Positions 48,788 through 57,963 of a stretch of 64,000 nucleotides of DNA are shown piece after piece. Both the position numbers and the translations under genes were made by a program. The stretch spans positions 1 to 64,000 of the forward strand of contig NZ_JAUSTU010000018.1 of the NCBI RefSeq assembly GCF_030813005.1. Direction: 5' to 3'. Source of the stretch: Robertmurraya andreesenii. GTDB taxonomy: Bacteria > Bacillota > Bacilli > Bacillales > Cytobacillaceae. Under the pieces are notes generated by a model that saw only the letters and a list, made by a program, of their open reading frames with translations, was not told where the DNA came from and did no database searches. Numbering within the stretch: position 1 is the stretch's first letter; each line of letters begins with the position of its first letter.

Positions 48788-49528
48788 TCACTCAAGAGGG
48801 GTACGTTTTCGAAAAACTTCATACATGAGAAGTGCTGCTGCTACAGAAGCATTTAATGATGTCACTTGTCCTTTCATCGGCAAACGAATGAGAAAATCAC
48901 ATTTATCTCGAACCAGTCGCCCGATCCCTTTTCCTTCACTTCCGATCACAAGACCCAATGGTAAAGTGCCATCAAAGGTGCGGAAGTCCTCTTTCCCCGA
49001 TGCATCCGTACCTGCAATCCATACGCCCCGTTTCTTTAATTCATCTATTGTTCTTGCCATATTAGTGACTCGAACAACTGGAATATATTCGATCGCTCCT
49101 GTTGAGGCTTTGGCAACCGTTGCCGTCAGCCCTACAGCACGACGCTTTGGAATAATAATCCCATGGGCACCAACTGCATCTGCCGTTCTCATGATCGATC
49201 CAAGATTATGAGGATCTTCTATTTCATCTAAAAGAATAAAGAAGGGAGCCTCGTTTCTCTGTTCGGCAATTGAAAATAAATCATCTAGCTCCGCATATTG
49301 ATAGGCCGCCACCTGGGCAATGACTCCTTGATGATTCCCTTCAACAAGTCCATCAATTTTTTTCTTTGGTACAAATTGAACGAGAACATTTTTCTCCTTC
49401 GCAAGTCCAATTACCTGCTGCATCTGCCCCTTTTGTGAGCCTTCCGCAATGAGAATTTTGTTAACATCCCGATCAGATTTTAACGCTTCGATGACTGGAT
49501 TCTTGCCGATAATATAATCTTGATTCAT
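48788..49528 (-). CDS. rlmB: 23S rRNA (guanosine-2'-O-)-methyltransferase RlmB
   Basis: RlmB (246 aa) is a SPOUT methyltransferase. An L30e-like N-terminal domain (NPVIEALKSDRDVNKILIAE) precedes the catalytic domain with LDEIEDPHNLGSIMRTADAV, VIGSEGKGIGRLVRDKCDF and LPMKGQVTSLNASVAAALLM. ATG 49528 overlaps the mrnC stop by four bases. Confidence 0.95.
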   Translation of the reverse strand: MNQDYIIGKNPVIEALKSDRDVNKILIAEGSQKGQMQQVIGLAKEKNVLVQFVPKKKIDGLVEGNHQGVIAQVAAYQYAELDDLFSIAEQRNEAPFFILLDEIEDPHNLGSIMRTADAVGAHGIIIPKRRAVGLTATVAKASTGAIEYIPVVRVTNMARTIDELKKRGVWIAGTDASGKEDFRTFDGTLPLGLVIGSEGKGIGRLVRDKCDFLIRLPMKGQVTSLNASVAAALLMYEVFRKRTPLE

Positions 49529-49950
49529 GTTGTGACTCCTCCCTTCTTATCCTTCACAATCTCAAAGGACTTCTCAATAATTTCCTCTAACCGTTCTTCC
49601 TGTCTCATTAGATACAAGTAACCAATTAATGCTTCAAAAGCCGTACCGTACCGATAGGTTTGTACATCGGTATTTTTCGGTACGGTACCTGACTTTGCGT
49701 TTCTCCCTCTCATGACCACAGCGATTTCTTCGTCTGTTAAGAGCTTCTGTTCAAGTAAAGAATGGATGATACTCGACTGTGCCTTGGCTGATACATAATG
49801 AGTTGCTTCCTTATGCAAATGATTGGGCTTCACCTTGCCATTTTGCAAAAGATGCTCGCGGACATAGACCTCATAGACGGAATCACCCATATAAGCTAGA
49901 GCCAAAGAATTTAATTGCTTTACCTCTAAATGATGTTCATACTCAAGCAT
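49525..49950 (-). CDS. mrnC: Mini-ribonuclease III
   Basis: MrnC (141 aa) is a catalytic RNase III domain without a dsRNA-binding domain and matures 23S rRNA ends in Bacillus. Catalytic motif is LALAYMGDSVYEVYVREHLL; a second acidic cluster is FEALIGYLYLM. ATG 49950 follows the cysS stop by six bases; the ribosome binding site is inside the cysS end. Confidence 0.95.
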   Translation of the reverse strand: MLEYEHHLEVKQLNSLALAYMGDSVYEVYVREHLLQNGKVKPNHLHKEATHYVSAKAQSSIIHSLLEQKLLTDEEIAVVMRGRNAKSGTVPKNTDVQTYRYGTAFEALIGYLYLMRQEERLEEIIEKSFEIVKDKKGGVTT

Positions 49951-49956
49951 CTTCGA

Positions 49957-51354
49957 TTAGCCTCTTTTCCAGCGAGTGCCCTGTGCTGTATCCTCTAAAA
50001 TGATGTTCATATCCTTCAGTTGATCACGAATCTCATCTGCTAGCTTAAAATTCCTGTCTTTGCGTGCTTGGATTCGTTTTTGAATCAGCTCTTCAATTTC
50101 TTCATCGAGCAGCATTTCCTCTTCAAGTGTTAAACCCAGCACTCCAAAAAGAGTTTCGAATTCGTTGATGAAAGCTTCAATGACAGTAACCGCCGTATTT
50201 TTTTCCATCAGATACAGATTCGCAAGCTTGGATAATTCGAAAAGAACTGAAATGGCATTCGCTGTATTAAAGTCATCATCCATCGCCTCAATAAATTCTC
50301 CGTGCTGCTGTTGAATCTGATCGAGCCAATGCTGATCATTTTCCGTTAGATTAGAGCTAGCCTCAATCCGATGCTTAAGGTTTTGGAAGGATGTCTTAAT
50401 CCTTTCGAGAGCTGATTGCGTATTTTCAAGGAGCTCCTCCGAATAATTGATTGGATTGCGGTAGTGAACAGATAGCATGAAAAACCTCAACACTTGAGGA
50501 TCATGGCGCTCAATAATTTCATGAACGAGAACAAAATTCCCCAATGACTTAGACATCTTTTCGTTATCGATATTAATATAACCGTTATGCATCCAATATC
50601 GTGCAAACTCTTTGCCTGTCAATGCCTCCGATTGGGCAATTTCGTTCTCGTGGTGTGGAAAGGCTAAATCCTGGCCCCCGGCATGAATGTCAATGGTGTC
50701 CCCTAGGTACTTTCTAGCCATCGCGGAGCATTCGATATGCCAGCCTGGACGACCTTTTCCCCATGGGCTCTCCCAATAAATTTCCCCTGGCTTTGCCGCT
50801 TTCCATAGGGCAAAATCCAGTGCATCCTGCTTCTTTTCCCCTACAGCAATACGTGCACCGATACGAAGCTCATCGATCGATTGATGGGAAAGCTTTCCGT
50901 ATTCCTTGAATTTACGTGTATGAAAATACACGTCGCCTTCTGATTCATACGCGTAGCCTTTATCAATTAAAGTAGCAATAAAACCGATAATGATGTCCAT
51001 ATTTTCCATGACACGAGGATGGGTATCTGCTTGACGGCATCCTAGCGCCTGAACATCTTCGTGATAAGCCTGAATAAAACGATCGGCGATGACCGGCACC
51101 TCTTCCCCGAGCTCGCCAGCGACTCGAATCAGCTTATCATCCACATCTGTAAAATTGGAAATATAATTCACATCATAGCCACGAAACTCCAAATATCTCC
51201 TTACTGTATCAAAAACAATGGCAGGGCGTGCATTTCCGATATGAATATAATTATAGACAGTTGGTCCACAAACATACATTTTGACCTTGCCTTCTTCTAG
51301 TGGAACAAACTCTTCCTTTTTTCTCGTTAGCGTATTATATATTTTAATGCCCAT
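49957..51354 (-). CDS. cysS: Cysteinyl-tRNA synthetase
   Basis: CysS (465 aa) charges tRNA-Cys. Class I motifs are YNYIHIGNARP (HIGN) and EKMSKSLGN (KMSKS); zinc ligands include Cys28-like MYVCGPTVYN, HIECSAM and HHENE. ATG 51354 follows AAAGGAGCC; it begins one base after the cysE stop, so the pair is coupled and under the same T-box. Confidence 0.96.
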   Translation of the reverse strand: MGIKIYNTLTRKKEEFVPLEEGKVKMYVCGPTVYNYIHIGNARPAIVFDTVRRYLEFRGYDVNYISNFTDVDDKLIRVAGELGEEVPVIADRFIQAYHEDVQALGCRQADTHPRVMENMDIIIGFIATLIDKGYAYESEGDVYFHTRKFKEYGKLSHQSIDELRIGARIAVGEKKQDALDFALWKAAKPGEIYWESPWGKGRPGWHIECSAMARKYLGDTIDIHAGGQDLAFPHHENEIAQSEALTGKEFARYWMHNGYINIDNEKMSKSLGNFVLVHEIIERHDPQVLRFFMLSVHYRNPINYSEELLENTQSALERIKTSFQNLKHRIEASSNLTENDQHWLDQIQQQHGEFIEAMDDDFNTANAISVLFELSKLANLYLMEKNTAVTVIEAFINEFETLFGVLGLTLEEEMLLDEEIEELIQKRIQARKDRNFKLADEIRDQLKDMNIILEDTAQGTRWKRG

Positions 51355-51355
51355 A

Positions 51356-52003
51356 TTAATGGCTCCTTTCACGCTGTAATTCCTTCAATTCTTCTTGTAG
51401 TTGCCTAATTTGCTCCTCCATGATTCTGCAACGATCGGCCACCGGATCCGGTAAATCAGAATGATTTAAGTCCTTATTAAGTCTGACTCCATCCTGAATG
51501 ACGACCTTTCCTGGTATGCCAACCACTGTCGAGTTCGGAGGGACCTCCTTCAGAACCACAGAGCCTGCGCCAATCTTTGAATTTTCCCCGACGGTGATCG
51601 AACCAAGCACCTTGGCACCTGTAGCGATTAACGCATTATCCTTAATCGTGGGATGACGTTTTCCCTTTTCCTTTCCCGTACCACCTAAGGTAACACCCTG
51701 AAAGACGGTTACATTGTCACCAATTTCGCAGGTTTCTCCAATGACCACACCCATGCCATGATCAATGAAAAAGCGGCGGCCTATTTTGGCACCGGGATGA
51801 ATTTCAATTCCAGTAAAAAATCTACTCACCTGTGAAATGACTCGAGCAATAAAAAATAATTTTCGCTTATAAAATGCGTGGGCAACGCGATGCGCCCAAA
51901 TCGCATGTAAGCCAGAATAGGTCAAGATGACTTCTAAATAGGTTCTGGCCGCTGGATCCTGTTCAAAAACAACTTCAATATCCTCCTTCAGTCTTTTAAA
52001 CAT
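51356..52003 (-). CDS. cysE: Serine O-acetyltransferase
   Basis: CysE (215 aa) makes O-acetylserine for cysteine synthesis. The left-handed beta-helix hexapeptide repeats are seen in GIEIHPGAKIGRRFFIDHG, GVVIGETCEIGDNVTVFQGV and KIGAGSVVLKEVPPNSTVVG. ATG 52003 follows AGGGGGT; the long frame from 52111 runs back into the T-box terminator and is rejected. Confidence 0.95.
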   Translation of the reverse strand: MFKRLKEDIEVVFEQDPAARTYLEVILTYSGLHAIWAHRVAHAFYKRKLFFIARVISQVSRFFTGIEIHPGAKIGRRFFIDHGMGVVIGETCEIGDNVTVFQGVTLGGTGKEKGKRHPTIKDNALIATGAKVLGSITVGENSKIGAGSVVLKEVPPNSTVVGIPGKVVIQDGVRLNKDLNHSDLPDPVADRCRIMEEQIRQLQEELKELQRERSH

Positions 52004-52058
52004 TTTCCAACCCCCTTTTCTCCAAGGCTCTTTTTCCATACGAAAGCCGTTTTCTCCA

Positions 52059-52337
52059 AATAAAAACGCCTCTGTCAACATGACAGAGACGTATAATCTA
52101 CGCGGTTCCACTCTGTTTAGGCTATAATCAGCCTCAACTCTACACTTGTAACGGAAGCAATCCGCCCAAATCTACTGGAGGACAGGGCCTTGTTCGAAGT
52201 GGGACTCAGAGGCGCATTTCAAAAAGCGAGGGGCCTGAACCAATTTCAGCCGAGGAAAAACAAATATTTTCCCAAGTTGGTTCTCTCTTTAAAGCATCAC
52301 TTTTCTACTTTTCCTCATCAACATTTTTCAACTATGA
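52059..52337 (-). promoter_or_regulatory. Cysteine T-box riboswitch upstream of cysE-cysS
   Basis: The minus strand contains the T-box sequence AACAGAGTGGAACCGCG (52101-52117) and then a terminator hairpin, ACGTCTCTGTCA with TGACAGAGGCGT (52066-52092), followed by TTTTTATT. TGC at 52214-52216, in GAAATGCGCC within the first stem, is the likely Cys specifier codon. Uncharged tRNA-Cys should favour read-through into cysE and cysS. Confidence 0.9.
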
Positions 52338-52343
52338 AATTCG

Positions 52344-52371
52344 TATATATACTATATTACACTTTTTTCAA
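52344..52371 (-). promoter_or_regulatory. cysE-cysS promoter
   Basis: TTGAAA (52366-52371), 16 bases, TATATA (52344-52349) on the minus strand, directly after the gltX stop. Confidence 0.55.
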
Positions 52372-52375
52372 TCTG

Positions 52376-53836
52376 TTAACCCAAAATCTGCTTTAAACGG
52401 CTGGCAACCTTTTCACGGCCTAATAGCGCAATTGCTTTCGGTAGGTCTGGTCCGTGCGTTTGACCCGTTGTTGCAACACGAACTGGCATAAAGAGCTTCT
52501 TCCCTTTTTGACCCGTTGCCTTTTGCACAGCTTTGAGGGATTGCTTAATCTCATCAGCTGTAAATTCTTCGAGCTGTTCAACCTCCTGCAGGAAAGCCGC
52601 TAATACTGCTGGGACATCCTCATCCGCAATGACTTCCTTTGCTTCCTCATCCATCTCTACGTCATCCTTAAAGAAGAGACCCGAAAGCTCCACAATTTCT
52701 GCTCCATAGCTCATTTGCTCCTGATATAAAGCGATTAAGCCCTTAGCCCACTGCAGCTCTTGATCAGTCATCTGTTCTGGTACTCGTCCAGCTTTGATTA
52801 AGTGAGGCAAGGAAATCTCAACAAGCTTCTCAATATCCGTCTTTTTGATATATTGATTATTCATCCAGGCAAGCTTCTGTTTGTCAAATAATGCTGGTGA
52901 TTTTGACAAACGCTCCGCATCGAAAATTTGAATCAAATCTTCTTTAGAATAGATCTCTTCTTCACCAGCTGGAGACCATCCAAGTAAGGCAATAAAATTA
53001 AATAATGCCTCTGGAAGATACCCAAGCTCCTCGTATTGCTCAATAAATTGAATGATCGATTCATCTCGCTTGCTTAGCTTTTTCCGACTTTCATTGACGA
53101 TTAGTGTCATATGCCCAAAAATAGGTGCTTCCCAGCCTAATGCTTCATAAATCATTAATTGCTTTGGCGTATTGGAAATATGGTCATCCCCTCGTAGAAC
53201 ATGGGAGATTTTCATGAGATAATCATCGACCGCAACCGCAAAATTATAGGTTGGCGTACCATCTTTTTTCACGATAACAAAGTCTCCTCCCACGCCATCC
53301 GACTCAAAGGAAACATGACCCTTCACCATGTCATCAAAAGCGTACACCTTGCCTTCAGGAACACGGAAGCGAATGCTTGGCTTTCGTCCCTCTTGTTCAA
53401 ATTTCTCTCTTTCTTCTGCTGAAAGATGACGACATCTACCTGAATATCCAGCAATTTGCTTGGAATCGCTTTGGGCTTCTCTTTCTGCCTCTAATTCTTC
53501 CTCTGTACAGTAGCATTTATACGCTAAGCCCTTGTCTAAAAGCTCCTGATAATACTGTTCATAGATTTCATTTCGCTCTGATTGACGGTATGGGCCATAG
53601 CCCCCGTCTAGATCAATGCTTTCATCCCAATCCATTCCTAGCCACTTTAAATATTTGAGCTGGCTCTCCTCTCCGCCTTCAATATTCCTCTTCTTATCTG
53701 TATCTTCAATGCGAATGATGAATTTACCACCCTGATTTCTCGCAAATAAATAGTTAAATAATGCTGTACGCGCATTCCCAATATGTAAATGTCCTGTTGG
53801 ACTTGGTGCGTAACGAACCCGAATATCACTTGACAT
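52376..53836 (-). CDS. gltX: Glutamyl-tRNA synthetase
   Basis: GltX (486 aa) charges tRNA-Glu, and in Bacillus also tRNA-Gln for later amidation. Class I motifs are PSPTGHLHIGNARTALFNYL and KLSKRDESI. A Cys/His cluster is at KCYCTEEELEAERE and CRHLS. ATG 53836 follows GGAGGAGC; the frame from 53875 is an extension. The gene is followed by the T-box-controlled cysE-cysS genes. Confidence 0.96.
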   Translation of the reverse strand: MSSDIRVRYAPSPTGHLHIGNARTALFNYLFARNQGGKFIIRIEDTDKKRNIEGGEESQLKYLKWLGMDWDESIDLDGGYGPYRQSERNEIYEQYYQELLDKGLAYKCYCTEEELEAEREAQSDSKQIAGYSGRCRHLSAEEREKFEQEGRKPSIRFRVPEGKVYAFDDMVKGHVSFESDGVGGDFVIVKKDGTPTYNFAVAVDDYLMKISHVLRGDDHISNTPKQLMIYEALGWEAPIFGHMTLIVNESRKKLSKRDESIIQFIEQYEELGYLPEALFNFIALLGWSPAGEEEIYSKEDLIQIFDAERLSKSPALFDKQKLAWMNNQYIKKTDIEKLVEISLPHLIKAGRVPEQMTDQELQWAKGLIALYQEQMSYGAEIVELSGLFFKDDVEMDEEAKEVIADEDVPAVLAAFLQEVEQLEEFTADEIKQSLKAVQKATGQKGKKLFMPVRVATTGQTHGPDLPKAIALLGREKVASRLKQILG

Positions 53837-53929
53837 ATTGCTCCTCCTACCTCTATATCGAAATAATGATACCACGTGATTAGCTGTTTTAAAAGTAGTC
53901 CATGTGAAACTAGAATGTGACTCTTACCG

Positions 53930-53995
53930 CCATATACGTATACGTTCTCTACGTTACTCGTACCGAGTAAAACTCGTTCACATATACGTATATGG
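53930..53995. repeat. Inverted repeat between ispF and gltX
   Basis: CCATATACGTATA (53930-53942) and its exact complement TATACGTATATGG (53983-53995) flank 40 bases that contain a smaller ACTCG/CGAGT pairing. No T-run follows on either strand, so it is not a standard terminator. Confidence 0.7.
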
Positions 53996-54025
53996 CTAAA
54001 GCCAGCATCCAATATTAAACAAGGA

Positions 54026-54505
54026 TTACTTTGCCTTTTGCAGCAAAACAACTGCTTGTGCAGCAATCCCTTCTCCTCTTCCAGTGAAACCAAGCTGCTC
54101 TGTTGTCGTTGCCTTCACATTGATTTGCTCTGGTGTGCACTCTAGTAATTCAGCAATTCTTGCTTTCATCGGCTCAATATAGGGAGCCATTTTTGGCTTC
54201 TGGGCAATGATCGTACAATCGGCATTAACGAGCTCATAGCCTTTTTCCCTAATCATTTTCCAAATATGCTCGAGCAGCTTGGCTGAATCAGCATCCTTAA
54301 ATGCAGGGTCTGTATCAGGAAAATGTCTCCCGATATCTCCCTCTCCAATTGCTCCTAAGCATGCATCTGTAATCGTATGTAAAAGCACATCCGCATCAGA
54401 ATGTCCTAGTAGTCCCTTTTCATATGGAATCTCAATTCCTCCAATGATTAAAGGCCTTCCTTCTGCTAATTGATGTACATCAAAGCCTTGTCCAATTCGA
54501 AACAT
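54026..54505 (-). CDS. ispF: 2-C-methyl-D-erythritol 2,4-cyclodiphosphate synthase
   Basis: IspF (159 aa) forms the cyclic diphosphate of the MEP isoprenoid pathway. Zinc ligands lie in GFDVHQLAEG and LLGHSDADVLLH; KATTTEQLGFTGRGEGIAA is the C-terminal signature. ATG 54505 shares its first base with the ispD stop (TGATG); the ATG one codon upstream is possible but too close to AAAGGTGA. Confidence 0.96.
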   Translation of the reverse strand: MFRIGQGFDVHQLAEGRPLIIGGIEIPYEKGLLGHSDADVLLHTITDACLGAIGEGDIGRHFPDTDPAFKDADSAKLLEHIWKMIREKGYELVNADCTIIAQKPKMAPYIEPMKARIAELLECTPEQINVKATTTEQLGFTGRGEGIAAQAVVLLQKAK

Positions 54506-55194
54506 CATGTATCACCTTTCATCTTCTTTAAGATCGCTTCAGCAAAATACAAATCTTCCTTTGTGGTCAGCTTAATATTATCATAACTTCCTTCCACAAT
54601 CTTTACGGGATGTTGAATTCTTTCGACAAGACTTGCCTCATCCGTTCCTAAAAACCCCGTATCCTTAGCATGCTGATGGGCTTCTTTTAATATGGAAATA
54701 CGAAAAGCTTGTGGGGTTTGAATCGCCCACAAGCTTGATCGATCTACCGTTTCAACCACTTCATCATAAAGAACTCTTTTTATCGTATCCTTTACCGGCA
54801 CCGCTACGACAGCTGCTCCGTATTCATTGGCTACATGAACCGACTTATGAATGGTAGGAACATCAATAAAAGGCCTTGCTGCATCATGAACAAGAATAAT
54901 TCCTTCTGAACCAGCGGCTTCCAAGCCGTGATAAACACTATCCTGCCGCTCTTTCCCGCCATAGACGATCGCTTTTATTTTTTTAATTTGATGCTCTTTT
55001 AAGAGGATGTTAAATTCCTCTTCATCTTGAGGGGATATCGCCAAAACGATCCCGTCACATTTTTCATCTCGTTCAAAGACCTGTAATGTATGAATGAAAA
55101 CAGGAATGCCCTTTAATTCCAACAGCAATTTATTCTTTCCTGCACCCATTCTTTTCCCCTGTCCTGCGGCAGGAATAATGACTTCATAAGCCAT
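54505..55194 (-). CDS. ispD: 2-C-methyl-D-erythritol 4-phosphate cytidylyltransferase
   Basis: IspD (229 aa) couples CTP to MEP. It starts MAYEVIIPAAGQGKRMGAGK, the nucleotide-binding motif, and has VLVHDAARPF-like ILVHDAARPFIDVP and VPVKDTIKR. ATG 55194 follows GAGGAG by seven bases. It forms a coupled pair with ispF. Confidence 0.96.
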   Translation of the reverse strand: MAYEVIIPAAGQGKRMGAGKNKLLLELKGIPVFIHTLQVFERDEKCDGIVLAISPQDEEEFNILLKEHQIKKIKAIVYGGKERQDSVYHGLEAAGSEGIILVHDAARPFIDVPTIHKSVHVANEYGAAVVAVPVKDTIKRVLYDEVVETVDRSSLWAIQTPQAFRISILKEAHQHAKDTGFLGTDEASLVERIQHPVKIVEGSYDNIKLTTKEDLYFAEAILKKMKGDT

Positions 55195-55210
55195 AACCAA
55201 ACTCCTCTTT

Positions 55211-56293
55211 TTACAATGCTCGTTCTAATAATTTGGGCTTGGCAAAAATCATTCGGCCCGCTGACGTTTGCAGTACACTTGTCACCAATACCTCAATATG
55301 CTTCCCAATATAATCGCGGCCGCCTTCAACAACGATCATCGTTCCGTCATCTAGATATGCAATGCCTTGGTTGTGTTCCTTCCCGTCTTTAATCACCTGT
55401 ACGCTCATTTCCTCTCCAGGAAGAACAACCGGCTTCACAGCATTGGCTAAGTCATTAATATTTAATACAGAAACCTTCTGCAGCTCACAAACCTTGTTGA
55501 GGTTGAAATCATTCGTTACCACAACACCATTTGTTAGCTTTGCTAGTTTCACAAGTTTGCTATCTACCTCTTGAATCTCTTCAAAGTCTCCCTCATAAAT
55601 CTCCACATTGATAGAGAGTTCCTTTTGAATACGGTTCAGTATATCAAGACCCCTGCGCCCACGATTTCTTTTGAGCACATCGGAAGAATCGGCAATATGC
55701 TGCAATTCCTCGAGAACAAATTGCGGAATTACGATGGTTCCTTCTAGGAATCCCGTTTGGCAAATATCCGCAATTCTACCATCAATTATGACGCTTGTAT
55801 CTAAGATTTTGAGTACATTCTTCACAGGAGTCTCTGCTTCTTCTTCACTTGTCTTTTTCTTGTTTCTTGTAAAAAGAGACATGAGTTCATGCCGCTTCTT
55901 GAGACCCACCTGAGAGCCTAAATAACCAAATAAAAGCGTTAAAAGAATGGGTGCGACCGTATTTAAAATCGGTACTTCAATCATATTTAAGGCAAAGCCA
56001 ACTAGAAATGCAATCGCCAAACCAAAAAACAAACCCACACTTCCAAATAAAATATCAGCAATTGGAACCTTGATCAGTGACTCTTCAAACCATTTAACAA
56101 AGTTTGCGACGTAGTCAACCGCCCAAAAAGAAATAAGATAAAAAATAATAGCACCAAGTATGGCGGTTACATAAGGGTTATTAATGATTGTGTTATCATC
56201 AAGATTGATTAAAGATAATAGATCTCCAATTAGGAATATTCCAAGCGTACCACCCGTAATGAGAAAGCATGCTTGAATAATACGTTTGAGCAT
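55211..56293 (-). CDS. yacL: PIN/TRAM-domain membrane protein YacL
   Basis: This 360-aa protein has four hydrophobic spans in its first 125 residues, then a PIN nuclease domain (ILDTSVIIDGRIADICQTGF with catalytic Asp residues, VVTNDFNLNKVCEL) and a C-terminal TRAM domain (GKEHNQGIAYLDDGTMIVVE). It is probably a membrane-bound RNase by fold; the target is unknown. ATG 56293 follows AAAGGAGGTG. The operon position before ispD is that of B. subtilis. Confidence 0.92.
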   Translation of the reverse strand: MLKRIIQACFLITGGTLGIFLIGDLLSLINLDDNTIINNPYVTAILGAIIFYLISFWAVDYVANFVKWFEESLIKVPIADILFGSVGLFFGLAIAFLVGFALNMIEVPILNTVAPILLTLLFGYLGSQVGLKKRHELMSLFTRNKKKTSEEEAETPVKNVLKILDTSVIIDGRIADICQTGFLEGTIVIPQFVLEELQHIADSSDVLKRNRGRRGLDILNRIQKELSINVEIYEGDFEEIQEVDSKLVKLAKLTNGVVVTNDFNLNKVCELQKVSVLNINDLANAVKPVVLPGEEMSVQVIKDGKEHNQGIAYLDDGTMIVVEGGRDYIGKHIEVLVTSVLQTSAGRMIFAKPKLLERAL

Positions 56294-56461
56294 TCCTTCA
56301 CCTCCTTTTATCATTATAAACAAAATCCAAAATTCAAAACGTAATATTACGACGTTTTTCAAAGATTGTTAGCTGTCTGAAATATGATTGATATATTAGA
56401 AAAATAGAGTGATTTTCCCACTCATTATTTTTCCTTTTTATAAAAAAATTATTACACTTTA

Positions 56462-56490
56462 AGGGTAGCATCGTGGAAAAAAAGTGTCAA
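56462..56490 (-). promoter_or_regulatory. yacL promoter
   Basis: TTGACA (56485-56490), 17 bases, TACCCT preceded by TGC (56462-56467) on the minus strand. A small GAGTG/CACTC hairpin with TATTTTTC follows at 56402-56423 within the 265-bp gap between disA and yacL and might attenuate. Confidence 0.6.
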
Positions 56491-56558
56491 ATGAGTACTC
56501 TTTCACAAATAGCAACATAAATCGGTTTGCCAAAAGTTTCAATCACTCTGTGCTTAGT

Positions 56559-57632
56559 CTATATATGTCTATCCGCAAACAGCTGCTCCTTAATAAGCTT
56601 CAGCCCTTCCTTAATTTTCCTCGCACGTACTTCCCCAATTCCGTCAACCTCGTCCAGTTCCTCAACAGAGGCTGCGACAATATGACGGAGTTCCTTGAAT
56701 TGATTGACAAGATTATCAATAATCACAGGAGGGAGCCTCGTAATTTTATTCAGAACTCGGAAGCCCCTTGGGCATTTATATTCATCAATATGAACATAGC
56801 CCTGATAGCCCATTAATTTCAAGACGGCTGAATCCTCTAGCATTTCTCCATGGGCGAGATCCTGTAGTTTTTTTAGCGTTGAAAAAGGATTGACGTCATC
56901 ATGAGCGGCATAATCCTTGATAATTAAGACCGCTTCTTCTTCAATGTCAGCAAGTAGCTCATTCATCTGCAAACGAATGAGTCTCCCCTCCGTCCCTAGT
57001 TCACTCAAATAGGAAAGCAGTTCATTTTTGATTCTCAGAACCATTTCCAGACGCCGAATTACTTTTACGATATCACTATAAGTGACCATTTCCTCAAATT
57101 CTAATACCCCTAGATTCGCAATACTTTGTTCAAGGACGACCTTATATTTTTCTAATGTTTGCAGCGCTTGGTTTGCCTTTGTCAAATTTACTGCTATCTC
57201 ACGGAGAGCATAGCGAAAATTACCTTGGTATAGAGTAATAACATTCCTTCTTTGGGAGATGGCGATAACCAAAGATTTCGTCTGTTTGGCGACTCTTTCC
57301 GCTGTGCGATGCCGCATCCCTGTTTCTGTAGATGAAACACTTGGGTCGGGAGCCAGCTGGGCATTGGCAATGAGAATTTTATCCCCGTTTTCATTAAGAA
57401 TGATCGCCCCATCCATTTTCGCGAGTTCATAAAGATAGCTGGGAGAAAATGTGCAATTAATTTGGAAACCACCATCCACGATGTCCTTCACCTTATCATT
57501 AGATGCAAATACAATAAGTCCTCCTGTATTTGCACGGAGGACGTTGTCAATTCCTTCCCGTATCGGTGTACCTGGGGCAATCATCTGAAGTATTTCCGTA
57601 ACCGTTATTTCGCCGGCCCTTTTATTTTCCAA
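56559..57632 (-). CDS. disA: DNA integrity scanning protein DisA, diadenylate cyclase
   Basis: DisA (357 aa) makes c-di-AMP and scans DNA for lesions. The DAC domain has the catalytic DGA (74-76) and RHR (107-109) motifs. The middle is helical and the C-terminal helix-hairpin-helix segment is VDGIGEVRARKIKEGLKLI. The start is TTG 57632 with GGGAGGT upstream. RadA, its known partner that limits DisA activity, is encoded just upstream. Confidence 0.95.
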   Translation of the reverse strand: MENKRAGEITVTEILQMIAPGTPIREGIDNVLRANTGGLIVFASNDKVKDIVDGGFQINCTFSPSYLYELAKMDGAIILNENGDKILIANAQLAPDPSVSSTETGMRHRTAERVAKQTKSLVIAISQRRNVITLYQGNFRYALREIAVNLTKANQALQTLEKYKVVLEQSIANLGVLEFEEMVTYSDIVKVIRRLEMVLRIKNELLSYLSELGTEGRLIRLQMNELLADIEEEAVLIIKDYAAHDDVNPFSTLKKLQDLAHGEMLEDSAVLKLMGYQGYVHIDEYKCPRGFRVLNKITRLPPVIIDNLVNQFKELRHIVAASVEELDEVDGIGEVRARKIKEGLKLIKEQLFADRHI

Positions 57633-57933
57633 ATGGACAAACCTCCCTCATAACTTTTTTTATGCAGGAAAAGGACAAGTGTTCGATCCCCTTTATTAAA
57701 GGATATGGATATATGAGGGAAATATTCAAAAGAATAGGCTGTTTTCGCACGGATTGTAGTTCTGGAATGTCCTTAATACCGGCCATTCCGTTTCATACCA
57801 GTCGTGTGATACGCATAGATTGAGCAGCACTTTTCTCCGTAGTTTCTACAGATAGACTGCATCAAACATCGTTTGTCTAAATATTTATTGTTCAAAAGCA
57901 ACAATGTTTGAGAAAAGAGCCAAAGAATAAGAG
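57633..57933 (-). other. Intergenic region between radA and disA
   Basis: About 300 bases without a convincing gene. On the minus strand I see a nested inverted repeat (CAAACAT...ATGTTTG enclosing ATTGTT/AACAAT, 57865-57912) and GGAATG...CATTCC (57752-57790). A 29-codon Cys-rich frame (MQSICRNYGEKCCSIYAYHT...) exists without a ribosome binding site. No good promoter is visible before disA. Confidence 0.4.
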
Positions 57934-57957
57934 CAAAAAGGATCCCCGAAGGAATCC
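57934..57957 (-). terminator. radA terminator
   Basis: GGATTCC and GGGATCC pair with one G-U around the tetraloop TTCG (57940-57957), followed by TTTTTGC on the minus strand, right after the radA stop. It separates radA from disA. Confidence 0.88.
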
Positions 57958-57963
57958 CATGTA

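Noticed and set aside
52004..52111. N-terminal extension of CysE
   Set aside because: It would translate the T-box terminator and has no ribosome binding site; the family start is at 52003.
57750..57850. 29-codon Cys-rich frame upstream of disA
   Set aside because: No ribosome binding site and stop-rich neighbouring frames; kept only as a remark on the region.
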